Both the position numbers and the translations under genes were made by a program. From Colwellia demingiae (GTDB lineage: Bacteria > Pseudomonadota > Gammaproteobacteria > Enterobacterales > Alteromonadaceae), in contig NZ_VOLT01000001.1 of assembly GCF_007954275.1 (NCBI RefSeq), positions 248,001-312,000 on the forward strand: DNA of 64,000 nucleotides. The letters run 5' to 3'. This document shows positions 36,248 through 44,427 of this stretch, piece after piece. The number at the start of each line of letters is the position of its first letter. The stretch's first letter is position 1. The notes below the pieces were generated by a model. It was not told the DNA's origin and did no database searches. It worked only from the letters and a program-made list of their open reading frames with translations.

Positions 36248-38074
36248 TCATGCACTAGTAGACCAAACGTTATAGTATAATTCAGCTTCTTTAGCGGGAT
36301 AACCAAATTCATTTAAGCTGTCTTGTAATAACGCACTATAAAGATAGTTTTTAGCGCGAGATAGAGCACTTTTTCCTGCTTGGTCAGAGTAAATTTGTAC
36401 ATTAACAGATGCTTTAGGCACTCTAAATTCAGTGTCTTGCTTGTGCCATAATGTAAAGCCTGACTTTTCAAAAACGATGACTGGCTTGTTCGCATCAGAC
36501 TCAACTTTTTTCATTGTTAGGTTAGTAGCAATAAATGGGTTAGGTGCTGGCAACGAAAAGGCATCAATGCTTTTAGGTGATTGATAACGACTCATCTCTT
36601 CTGCATTGATTTTACTCATTGCATAAGGCGTGTTGTATTCAGGTTGCACTTGATCCGTTGTTAACCCTTTAGCAACTAACACTAATCTCATATTTTCAGG
36701 TGTTATCTGCGCCAAGTATTCTGTAATTAATTGGTGAGAATAGTCATTATACAAATAACCTTCATTTAAAATATTTTTTGGTGAAAAATACTGTAACTGT
36801 CTTGAAAGGTTGCTAGCGGTATCTGCTGCACCCTGTTTCTCTACAAAATCAAAACTATTTTTTGAGATAGCCGCTTGTTCTTTAAAGTACTGTTGGTTGT
36901 ATTTCTCATTTGATAACAATTGTAAATAAGAAAATACTGCTTCAGTGACTTGTTGATAATCAGCTAAACCTTTAGGTGTCAGTGTAATTCTTACAGTAAA
37001 ACGCTCAAAATCATCTGGACCATAAGCGCTAGTACCTAAAGATTCTATTAACCCTTGGTTTTTAAGGTGGCTATATAAGCTGCCTTTGCCTTCTTGACCT
37101 AATAAAGACGAGATAATAGTAAGTGGCTTTTCTTCAAAATACTGAGTTGACTTGGTAACAGGAAATGCCAACGTTAACTTTCTTATATCTTTCATCGGCT
37201 CTATATTGATTTTTACGCCTAACTGCTCAGGTAAATAAGGCTCAACTTTTGCTGGTGTAGATTTTGAACCATTATTTGGAATGGCTGTAAATTTTTCACG
37301 TGCCCATTTCTCTAATGTGTCTAGGTCTTCACGACCTACCAATGAAAGTGACATACGGCTAGCCGTATAGTTTTCTTTATAAAGCGCTTTTAAGTCATCA
37401 ATAAGTGCATCATTTTCGCGATCCGCTAATGTATCTAAATTACCTACCGAAAATTGACTCGATGGATGTTCAGGGTTTCGAGTATCTTTTAATACTTCTC
37501 TAATACGGCGAGCATCATCTTTAATTTTCATGCTGTATTCAGAGTGAACCGCATTTTTTTCACGGTCAACGTATTGCGTATCTAAACTAGGTGAGATAAA
37601 AAATTGTGCAAAACGATCCGTTGCTTCTTCTAAAGAATCTTGATTTACTTGGAAAAAATAATTTGTGTGCTCTTGACCTGTTCCCGCATTTGACCAACCG
37701 CCATTCGCTTTTAAATATTCATTGTATTCACCCACATTCGGGTATTTATCGGTACCTAAAAACAACATATGTTCTAAGAAATGAGCAAGACCTTCGCGAT
37801 CTTTAGGATCAGCCATATGGCCGATATGTACATCCATTGAAGCAGCAGATTTATCAGCGCTACTATCAGAAACAAGTATCACTTTTAAGCCATTATCAAG
37901 CTCAACATAACGGTATTGGCGTTGATCATTTTGACTTTTAACTACCGTTTCTTGATTCGCTAATACCGATTGAGTGTTAGCAGTAGACTCAGTAGTGTTG
38001 CAACCACTAAGAGTACTAACGCCTAAGGCTGCGGCAACTAGGGCTGCGATTAAAGTATAATTGTTATTTCTCAT
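36248..38074 (-). CDS. ptrA: Protease III (M16 zinc peptidase), N-terminal catalytic part, ends at an in-frame TGA
   Basis: I start at the ATG at 38074-38072. AAGGATAATA precedes it and the product is then a lipoprotein precursor (TLIAALVAAALGVSTLSGC); the upstream ATG at 38116 lacks these features. The M16 zinc site HFLEHMLFLG with the downstream EKNAVHSEY is intact, so this half holds all catalytic residues. The frame ends ELYYNVWSTSA then TGA at 36250-36248, where related enzymes continue without a break. The adjoining C-terminal half is in the same frame. Confidence 0.8.
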   Translation of the reverse strand: MRNNNYTLIAALVAAALGVSTLSGCNTTESTANTQSVLANQETVVKSQNDQRQYRYVELDNGLKVILVSDSSADKSAASMDVHIGHMADPKDREGLAHFLEHMLFLGTDKYPNVGEYNEYLKANGGWSNAGTGQEHTNYFFQVNQDSLEEATDRFAQFFISPSLDTQYVDREKNAVHSEYSMKIKDDARRIREVLKDTRNPEHPSSQFSVGNLDTLADRENDALIDDLKALYKENYTASRMSLSLVGREDLDTLEKWAREKFTAIPNNGSKSTPAKVEPYLPEQLGVKINIEPMKDIRKLTLAFPVTKSTQYFEEKPLTIISSLLGQEGKGSLYSHLKNQGLIESLGTSAYGPDDFERFTVRITLTPKGLADYQQVTEAVFSYLQLLSNEKYNQQYFKEQAAISKNSFDFVEKQGAADTASNLSRQLQYFSPKNILNEGYLYNDYSHQLITEYLAQITPENMRLVLVAKGLTTDQVQPEYNTPYAMSKINAEEMSRYQSPKSIDAFSLPAPNPFIATNLTMKKVESDANKPVIVFEKSGFTLWHKQDTEFRVPKASVNVQIYSDQAGKSALSRAKNYLYSALLQDSLNEFGYPAKEAELYYNVWSTSA

Positions 38075-38116
38075 TATTATCCTTGTGCTAATGACTTTGT
38101 AGCCACTAATATCCAA

Positions 38117-38760
38117 TTGTTTGTAGTAATATACACGCTAAAATAGTGTTAGTGAATGTATAAAGCACGCAATATGTAACATTAAATTCACTAAAAAATC
38201 ACCTTAAATTAACCTTTTGCTTTTTTCTTGTAAAAAGGATATTCAAAGGATCAACTTTCCCCGCTAGGCACTTTTTGGGACATTCATTTTGAGCTTGAGT
38301 TTGGCATCTTGATTCGAAAGACGTGCAGAATGGATTTTTATGTTATAGCGAGAATCAAAGGCATAAGTATGGCGTTTTTCTAGTTAGCGCTGAGGTGGGA
38401 TCAGATTAGTTAAAACTGAAGATTAAATTTTATCCGTTATCGATAGTTGACAAAGGCTCGTCGCAACTCGATATCAGTTCAAATCATGCCTGTCACTTTT
38501 GGGGAGGTATCACTACCGGTTTAGTCTAGAAGCGCTTTGTGCTGCGTTATTGTTCTACAATAACGCAGCACGGCTGTAGTTTATTAGAGTATGCTGGTGC
38601 ATATTTTACTGAATAGCTATTATCTTTAATCAATTCCTTGCCTGAAGACGTTTCTTAATCCCAGCTGAACCCGCATATTGAAGTAACATAGGTACAACAT
38701 AATCAGGTAACTGCTATTTTTGAAGGGCAAGCTCAGCTTAATTGACTAAAGCCAAGTTAC
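38117..38760. other. Long intergenic region between protease III and roxA
   Basis: About 640 bases with no gene I can support. The protease III promoter should lie near 38120-38200. The only strong structure is the hairpin at 38539-38571. Between 38230 and 38530 I see only mixed sequence without clear coding bias. Confidence 0.5.
38539..38571. repeat. Perfect 15-bp inverted repeat with a 3-base loop
   Basis: GTGCTGCGTTATTGT and ACAATAACGCAGCAC are exact reverse complements around TCT. No T-run follows in either direction, so it is not an ordinary terminator. It lies about 190 bases beyond the stop of minus-strand roxA at 38761. The loop is very short and the stem GC-rich for this genome. Confidence 0.75.
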
Positions 38761-39912
38761 CTATTCTGCTTCAGCTAAATACCAATAACCTTGGTTCAAC
38801 AACTCTGTCGCTAACTCAACAAAAGCTGCATTATGACTCCAGTCACTAAGATCATCAGGTAACAACATCACTTTGTCACAAAGTAGTTTAACACCATTAG
38901 CAATTTCAGCTGAGAAAGCCAATTCACTTCCATTGATGTAACACAAACCCTGTTCAACAGTATCTTCAAAGTAAAAAGCACGTAAGCCGCCTAATCGTTT
39001 AATAGCATGGCTATTGAGGAGATTGCTCACTTCTGAAAGTTCAAACGGCTCATCTGGTATTAAAATATCGAGTTCGTGTTTCGCCGCAGTTAAAAACTGG
39101 CCAGTGAATTTTTTAAAGCTTGTTTCATCATCAAGTAAATTTTGAACTTGCGACTTAATACTCGCATAATCGTTATTACTCACTTCACCACTGTTGCTAA
39201 CAACCTGTCTGTTAGGATCTTCAAGTAATTGAGCACCTTGTTCGCTATCAATTAAATGATCGGCAAAAGCGCTTAATAAACTTACCGCGGAGTTGGCTCT
39301 AAAACCAATAGAGAAACTCATCGACGTTTCAAGGGTAATACCTTCATGTGGAAAGCCTGGTGGAATATAAACGATGTCTCCGGCTTCAAGCTCTTCATCA
39401 ATAATGGCATCAAAAGGCTCTACGTGTAATAAAGCTTCATGGGCAGCAAATTGTACATGCTCTCCACGCGATCCTACGCGCCAGCGACGTTTACCTGAGC
39501 CTTGGCAAATAAATACATCATAGTTATCAATATGGGGGCCTACACTGCCACCTGGTGTCGCAAAACTAGCCATTAAATCATCTAAACGCCAGTGCGGGAT
39601 AAAACGAAATGCTTCAATCATTTCTGCCGCTTCTTCAGAGAAGTTATCAAGGGCTTGAACCACTAAAGACCAGTTCTCATTACCTAAATGTTCATAGCTT
39701 TCAAATGGACCAAAAGCAGCTTGCCATTGCCCATCTTTTTTATGAACCAAACGAGACTCTATTTGCTCTTCCATCGCAAGGCCAGCGACTTCATCAGCAG
39801 CAATAGGGTCAACAAAGTTTTTAAACCCTCCACGTATTACTACAGGTTTCTTTTGCCAGTATTCGTCTAAGAATTCTTGCTGAGTCATTTGGTTCAAGTT
39901 TAAGGTATACAT
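38761..39912 (-). CDS. roxA: Ribosomal protein L16 arginine hydroxylase (cupin, 2-oxoglutarate/Fe(II) oxygenase)
   Basis: 383 residues, normal for the YcfD/RoxA family, which hydroxylates an arginine of ribosomal protein L16. The start is YTLNLNQMTQQEFLDEYWQKKP. The JmjC-like iron-binding HxD lies in GPHIDNYDVF, and the distal His is in IPPGFPHEGITLE. The C-terminal half is the helical domain that follows the cupin in this family. It lies 40 bases after ubiV on the same strand. Confidence 0.92.
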   Translation of the reverse strand: MYTLNLNQMTQQEFLDEYWQKKPVVIRGGFKNFVDPIAADEVAGLAMEEQIESRLVHKKDGQWQAAFGPFESYEHLGNENWSLVVQALDNFSEEAAEMIEAFRFIPHWRLDDLMASFATPGGSVGPHIDNYDVFICQGSGKRRWRVGSRGEHVQFAAHEALLHVEPFDAIIDEELEAGDIVYIPPGFPHEGITLETSMSFSIGFRANSAVSLLSAFADHLIDSEQGAQLLEDPNRQVVSNSGEVSNNDYASIKSQVQNLLDDETSFKKFTGQFLTAAKHELDILIPDEPFELSEVSNLLNSHAIKRLGGLRAFYFEDTVEQGLCYINGSELAFSAEIANGVKLLCDKVMLLPDDLSDWSHNAAFVELATELLNQGYWYLAEAE

Positions 39913-39952
39913 AGTGCTCTCATTTAATTTATTTCAATTAGTACAATTGGTA

Positions 39953-40834
39953 TTAAGCCACGGACATGCCTGCAATTTTATGCCAAAAGCCATTACATTC
40001 GCTGATACCATCGAGCTCTTTCCTCGTTGGGTTAACGAGTTGTTCTCTAAAGTTGTCAAGTTGGGTAAAAGCAGCGGTACTATCTGCACTAATTCGGGCA
40101 ATATCCACCCCCATTGCATCAAGGGCTGGCATTTCATTGATGAGATTATACTGGTAACCCGACAAAGTTTGAATACCATTGAGCACAAATACTCGTTCTC
40201 CTTCGCGACTATTCATTCGACGACCTTCTGGGTACTTAATACAACAGTACTCACAATCATCTTTTGCTTTATCTTCTGAGCGTGCAGTAAAGCAACGGGC
40301 AGAATAGGCTAGCGGTAGGTATCCCCACGAAAAAACTTCACATTCGAACTGCTGACGAATACCTGCTTCAGTCGCTTGATCTAATAATATTTTTAACCAA
40401 TCACCACTGAGTTCAACTGGCATCAACCAACGCGTCATTCCCTGTTTTAACAAAACTTTGAGGGTTGATAAGTTATAACAATTAATCGCAGGGCCAGCGA
40501 CAAAAGGCATTTTCAGCTCATGCATAATTTGCACTGCGCTTAAATCGTTGGCTTCTACCAGAAATTCACCATTATCACACAAGCGCTTTAACACTTGTAT
40601 TTCAGCAGGAGATTCGAGTAAGGTCATCGTAGAAACAACCACTTGTTTCTTGGTGTCTTTGGCAACGTCTTGCGCTAAGCCTAGCCAATCTTTAGCGCGA
40701 AGTTCACGTCTTTTTGAACAAACCGTTTCGCCCAAATAAATAATATCAGCACTCGATTCTTTCGCTTGTTGGTAGAAGTCTACCACCTCGTTTTTCGGCC
40801 AAAAGAATAGACTAGGTCCTAAAGAGAATTTCAT
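39953..40834 (-). CDS. ubiV: UbiV, oxygen-independent ubiquinone hydroxylation subunit
   Basis: 293 residues of the U32 peptidase-like family. UbiU and UbiV form a heterodimer with two iron-sulfur clusters that adds hydroxyl groups to the ubiquinone ring without oxygen. UbiV features are MKFSLGPSLFFWPK, GETVCSKRRELR and, for the cluster, ARCFTARSEDKAKDDCEYCCIKYP. It follows ubiU by 224 bases. No ordinary protease residues are expected or seen. Confidence 0.93.
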   Translation of the reverse strand: MKFSLGPSLFFWPKNEVVDFYQQAKESSADIIYLGETVCSKRRELRAKDWLGLAQDVAKDTKKQVVVSTMTLLESPAEIQVLKRLCDNGEFLVEANDLSAVQIMHELKMPFVAGPAINCYNLSTLKVLLKQGMTRWLMPVELSGDWLKILLDQATEAGIRQQFECEVFSWGYLPLAYSARCFTARSEDKAKDDCEYCCIKYPEGRRMNSREGERVFVLNGIQTLSGYQYNLINEMPALDAMGVDIARISADSTAAFTQLDNFREQLVNPTRKELDGISECNGFWHKIAGMSVA

Positions 40835-41058
40835 GATTTTTCCTAAATTTTATTGCTATCGCTAATTTTATAGTTATTCAACGTTAAGCTGTATGCTTCA
40901 ATTCAAAGGACAAAGCACGGAGTTGACGTTAGTCATTGCTCTTTACATGCAATACTTCGCCTTACAGGTCATACTTCGGGTGTTTAAATATTTCCCGAAG
41001 AATGTGTGAGTACTTATGACAAATAAATTGGACAATACAGCGACAGAATAAGTGACGA

Positions 41059-42054
41059 TTACTGCCACTTTCGGTGATATGCACCTAACGTGGTTTGTGA
41101 GCCTTCAGATAAATTGGCTAAGGTATTCATCCAAGCACCTTCAACGGCAAAATTTTCTGGATTCTGCTGATATCTGTCTAATGCCATTCGCCAAGTTTTA
41201 GCCACTTGTTCAACATAAGCAGGGCTACGTTGTCTGCCTTCAATTTTTACCGATACTATCCCCATAGCAATTAAGTCAGGGATAAGCTCTAAAGTATTAA
41301 GGCTGGTAGGCTCTTCTAGGGCATGATAAACATTATTATCAACTTCAAAACGACCTTTACATAGTGTCGGATAACCCGCATTTTCATCTTCTTGGTAACG
41401 ATCGATAAGTACACCATTTAAGCGAGACTCTAAGCCTTTATCTGTTTCTTGCCATCGAACATATTTCGCCGGTGAGCACGCGCCTACCGTATTAGGAGAC
41501 TCTCCCGTCATATAAGAAGATAAGTAACAGCGCCCTTCTGCCATTATGCATAAGCTACCAAAAGCAAAGACTTCTAAAGGTACAGGACTACTTTTAGCTA
41601 ACTGTCTAACTTGTTGTACAGACAAAACTCGTGGCAGTACTACTCGCTGAACATCAAAGTTATTTTTAAAGAATTTGATCGCTTCCAGATTCGTTGTTGA
41701 GGCTTGTACTGACACATGACGCTCAACATCAGGATATTTTGTAGCGGCGTAATCTAACACACCTAAATCTGCGATAATTAAAGCATCTGTACCTATAGCA
41801 ACAGCGTTATCAACGGCCTTTTGCCAACGTTCTTCACCACCAGCATGCGCAAAGGTATTAATGGCTACATGCAGTTTTTTACCCCGTTGATGCACGTAAT
41901 CTGCAGCTTTAGCCAACTTACCATCATTAAAGTTAAGACCTGCAAAGTGGCGGGCATTGGTATCATCTTTTAAACCGATATAAACCGCATCGGCGCCATT
42001 ATCTATAGCTGTTTTTAGTGCGGGTAAATTTCCAGCAGGACAAAGTAACTCCAC
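41059..42054 (-). CDS. ubiU: UbiU, oxygen-independent ubiquinone hydroxylation subunit
   Basis: 331 residues, start MELLCPAGNLPALKTAIDNGADAVYIGLKD as in known UbiU. The cluster-binding cysteines are in FGSLCIMAEGRCYLSS and VGACSPAKYVRW, with a fourth in TLCKGRF. It is divergent from ubiT, which completes the UbiTUV system of anaerobic ubiquinone synthesis. The promoter region at 42055-42226 contains an FNR-like site. Confidence 0.94.
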   Translation of the reverse strand: MELLCPAGNLPALKTAIDNGADAVYIGLKDDTNARHFAGLNFNDGKLAKAADYVHQRGKKLHVAINTFAHAGGEERWQKAVDNAVAIGTDALIIADLGVLDYAATKYPDVERHVSVQASTTNLEAIKFFKNNFDVQRVVLPRVLSVQQVRQLAKSSPVPLEVFAFGSLCIMAEGRCYLSSYMTGESPNTVGACSPAKYVRWQETDKGLESRLNGVLIDRYQEDENAGYPTLCKGRFEVDNNVYHALEEPTSLNTLELIPDLIAMGIVSVKIEGRQRSPAYVEQVAKTWRMALDRYQQNPENFAVEGAWMNTLANLSEGSQTTLGAYHRKWQ

Positions 42055-42127
42055 ATCAACTCCAAATAGTCATTGTTATTAGAAATAAAAATTTTCAGCA
42101 GTGTATGTTGTTCATCATTCTTATTTA

Positions 42128-42141
42128 TTGATGTGTATTAA
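42128..42141. promoter_or_regulatory. FNR-like binding site between ubiU and ubiT
   Basis: TTGATGTGTATTAA matches the FNR consensus TTGATnnnnATCAA at 9 of 10 defined positions. It lies 74 bases before the ubiU ATG and 86 before the ubiT GTG. These genes serve anaerobic ubiquinone synthesis, so oxygen-responsive control is plausible; FNR control of this set is known in E. coli. Single 14-base matches can occur by chance. Confidence 0.6.
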
Positions 42142-42226
42142 AGAAAACTTGATCTGCAATATTAATTTATTTTTAAGCCTTGCTAGAATGTTCGCCAATC
42201 AATAAGCAGCATCAGAGTAAATATAA

Positions 42227-42823
42227 GTGCTAAAAGTCCCTACGGTATTACCCCTTACACAATCGATAACGGCAAGTCTAATTCCCTCTTTATCGCTAGT
42301 TGAAAAAAAAATACCGTTACGATTAAAGGAAAAGTTAATCAAGGTAATGCCAAAAATTTTACAGCCTAGTTTACGCTTTGTGCCTTTTAGTGCGCAAAGG
42401 TCTCTACTCATTCCAGCACTACATTCTATTTTTAGTGAGGCAATTACAGACGGTGACTTTGAGTTTTTACAAGGTAAATGGCTAAAGATTTCTATCATCG
42501 ATTTACAACTCAATTGGTGGTTAAGCTTTGATCAAGACCAATTAATCATGGCATCGCCCAAAGATAATATTGCTGAAGATGTAAGTTTTAGTGCTAACGG
42601 TGATGACTTGGTGCTCATTGCAGGTCGCAAACAAGATCCTGATACCTTATTTTTCCAACGTCGATTGAAAATTGAAGGCGATACTGAATTAGGGTTAGAA
42701 GTAAAAAACTTAATTGATGCCATTGATATTGAGCAATTACCGAGTTCTATTCATGATTTAGTAGACTTTAGTGCCAGCTTTTTACAAAATACCCATGATG
42801 AACTTGCTTTAGTACAGGGTTAA
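42227..42823 (+). CDS. ubiT: UbiT, SCP2-domain lipid carrier for oxygen-independent ubiquinone synthesis
   Basis: 198 residues from a GTG at 42227 with only a weak ribosome site (GAGTAA). The body matches the SCP2 lipid-binding fold of UbiT: HSIFSEAITDGDFEFLQGKWLKI, LIAGRKQDPDTLFFQRRLKIEGDT and LVDFSASFLQ. UbiT holds lipid-tailed intermediates for UbiU-UbiV. Divergent from ubiU, as is common. An antisense frame at 42199-42513 has no support. Confidence 0.92.
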   Translation: MLKVPTVLPLTQSITASLIPSLSLVEKKIPLRLKEKLIKVMPKILQPSLRFVPFSAQRSLLIPALHSIFSEAITDGDFEFLQGKWLKISIIDLQLNWWLSFDQDQLIMASPKDNIAEDVSFSANGDDLVLIAGRKQDPDTLFFQRRLKIEGDTELGLEVKNLIDAIDIEQLPSSIHDLVDFSASFLQNTHDELALVQG

Positions 42824-43227
42824 AAAACACCTATAAAAATAGCCGAACCACTCTAAATTAATCACTTGCTTTAACCAAGTAACATACGCTCACTTGTCAA
42901 CTTCACTGACAAAGTGGCTGGGTGATTATTACTCTGCGCGATAACCTACTCCGACATACCTGCTAATCAACACTTAGCTTCCTTAGCACTATTGGAAGCC
43001 ACGGACGCCTTTTTATTTCCGTATTGGTCATTGAAACAGCTTTTTATTATTTTAAACGGATATTTGATAGAATAGAAACTATAGTTTACAGTAACTTTTC
43101 GTAATAACTCGTCAGGGTTATCATCGCTATAGAATAAAAAACACAGTGCTAGCATTAATTCGTAAGGGATATATCGGATTGAATTATTAGGCTGTGTAAA
43201 TGCTGTAATTAAAGGTTAGTAGTCTTA
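42824..43227. other. Intergenic region before the broken sensor kinase gene
   Basis: About 400 bases. A 62-residue minus-strand frame at 42967-43155 has no ribosome site or family match, so I leave it out. The kinase promoter should be near 43150-43220. I see no repeat or strong hairpin. Confidence 0.5.
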
Positions 43228-44394
43228 ATGAATTTATCCCAATGTGAAATAAAGAACATCCTCTATTCTTACGAAGATACTGTGGTTGCACGTGTTATCC
43301 CTAACAATGATGAGTTTGCTAATACAACCTCTGAAAAGCCAACCGTTATAATTAAATACCAAAATACCGATTACCCTTCAACAGAATTAGACTCTCGTTG
43401 GAAAAATGAATACAGAATTTTACGTGCTATTGACTCAAAATGGGTGATTAAAGCACACGCTTTAAAGCGACATAAGAACAGTCACATATTGGTACTAGAA
43501 GATTTTTCATCAACTACGTTAAGTGATCTCATAACGACGAACGAACTAACTTTTAGTCAACGTTTACATATAGCTTGCCAGTTAATCTCCGCCTTAGCTG
43601 ATGTGCATCGTTTACAATTAATCCATAGAGATATTAACCCAAGTAATATTTTAATAGACCCTGCGACACTGCAATTAAAATTGTGTGATTTTGCTTTAGC
43701 CACACGACTTAGTCATAAACAAATAAAATTACTTAATTATGACCTGTGGGGGAGATTTGAATATATTTCACCTGAACAAACAGGGCGTACTAGTATCAAG
43801 GTAGATTATCGCAGTGATTTTTATTCGCTAGGCGTCACTCTATATGAACTTTTCAGCGGGCGATTACCCTTTACTTCACAAAATGCGATGACCTTATTAC
43901 ACTCCCACATTGCTCGTACGCCCGAGTCTTTAGCCGATATAAAACAAGGTATTCCAGCGGTAGTTTCAGCGATTGTCACGAAACTCATGGATAAATCGCC
44001 AGAGAACCGTTACCAGAGTACTTATGGCCTACAAGCTGATTTAGATAAATGCTTCGAGCAATGGAACAAGAACAACACTATTGAAAATTTCATTTTAGCC
44101 GAATCTGATGTATCTCTTCATTTCAATGTATCGAATAAACTTTATGGCCGAGAAAGTGAACTTGCTACTATTTTAGAAGCATATCAACGTGCCTGCACAG
44201 GGCATACCGAGTTAGCTATGGTTAGCGGCTATTCTGGTGTGGGTAAATCAGCATTAGTGCATGAATTGCAAAAAAACATTATTGCCACTGATGGGTTATT
44301 TATCACAGGTAAATGTGATCAATACAACCGTGGGCAGCCTTTTTTAGTCTTAATTGAAGCGCTACAACAGTTACTACAACATCTGTTAAGTTAA
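43228..44394 (+). CDS. Serine/threonine kinase-ATPase-GAF-GGDEF sensor, N-terminal part, ends at an in-frame TAA
   Basis: 388 residues. A protein kinase domain (about 10-270) has the catalytic loop LIHRDINPSNIL and, in place of DFG, CDFALATRL; HxDINPSN is usual for this family. It is followed by YGRESELATILEAY and a P-loop SGYSGVGKSALVHEL, the start of the AAA/NACHT-like ATPase of large bacterial sensor kinases. The frame ends QQLLQHLLS then TAA at 44392-44394. The next open frame continues the same domain in the same phase after 33 bases. So one nonsense codon cuts the gene between the Walker A and B motifs. Confidence 0.75.
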   Translation: MNLSQCEIKNILYSYEDTVVARVIPNNDEFANTTSEKPTVIIKYQNTDYPSTELDSRWKNEYRILRAIDSKWVIKAHALKRHKNSHILVLEDFSSTTLSDLITTNELTFSQRLHIACQLISALADVHRLQLIHRDINPSNILIDPATLQLKLCDFALATRLSHKQIKLLNYDLWGRFEYISPEQTGRTSIKVDYRSDFYSLGVTLYELFSGRLPFTSQNAMTLLHSHIARTPESLADIKQGIPAVVSAIVTKLMDKSPENRYQSTYGLQADLDKCFEQWNKNNTIENFILAESDVSLHFNVSNKLYGRESELATILEAYQRACTGHTELAMVSGYSGVGKSALVHELQKNIIATDGLFITGKCDQYNRGQPFLVLIEALQQLLQHLLS

Positions 44395-44427
44395 AGTAGT
44401 GAAAAACTCAGCCAATGGCGAACTAAG

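Noticed and set aside
42149-42162. Second FNR-like site TTGATCTGCAATAT
   Set aside because: Only the left half matches; the right half shares 2 of 5 bases with the consensus.
42199-42513. 104-residue frame antisense to ubiT
   Set aside because: Lies entirely over ubiT, which has strong family support.
42967-43155. 62-residue minus-strand frame between ubiT and the sensor kinase
   Set aside because: No ribosome site, no family match and a composition that does not look coding.
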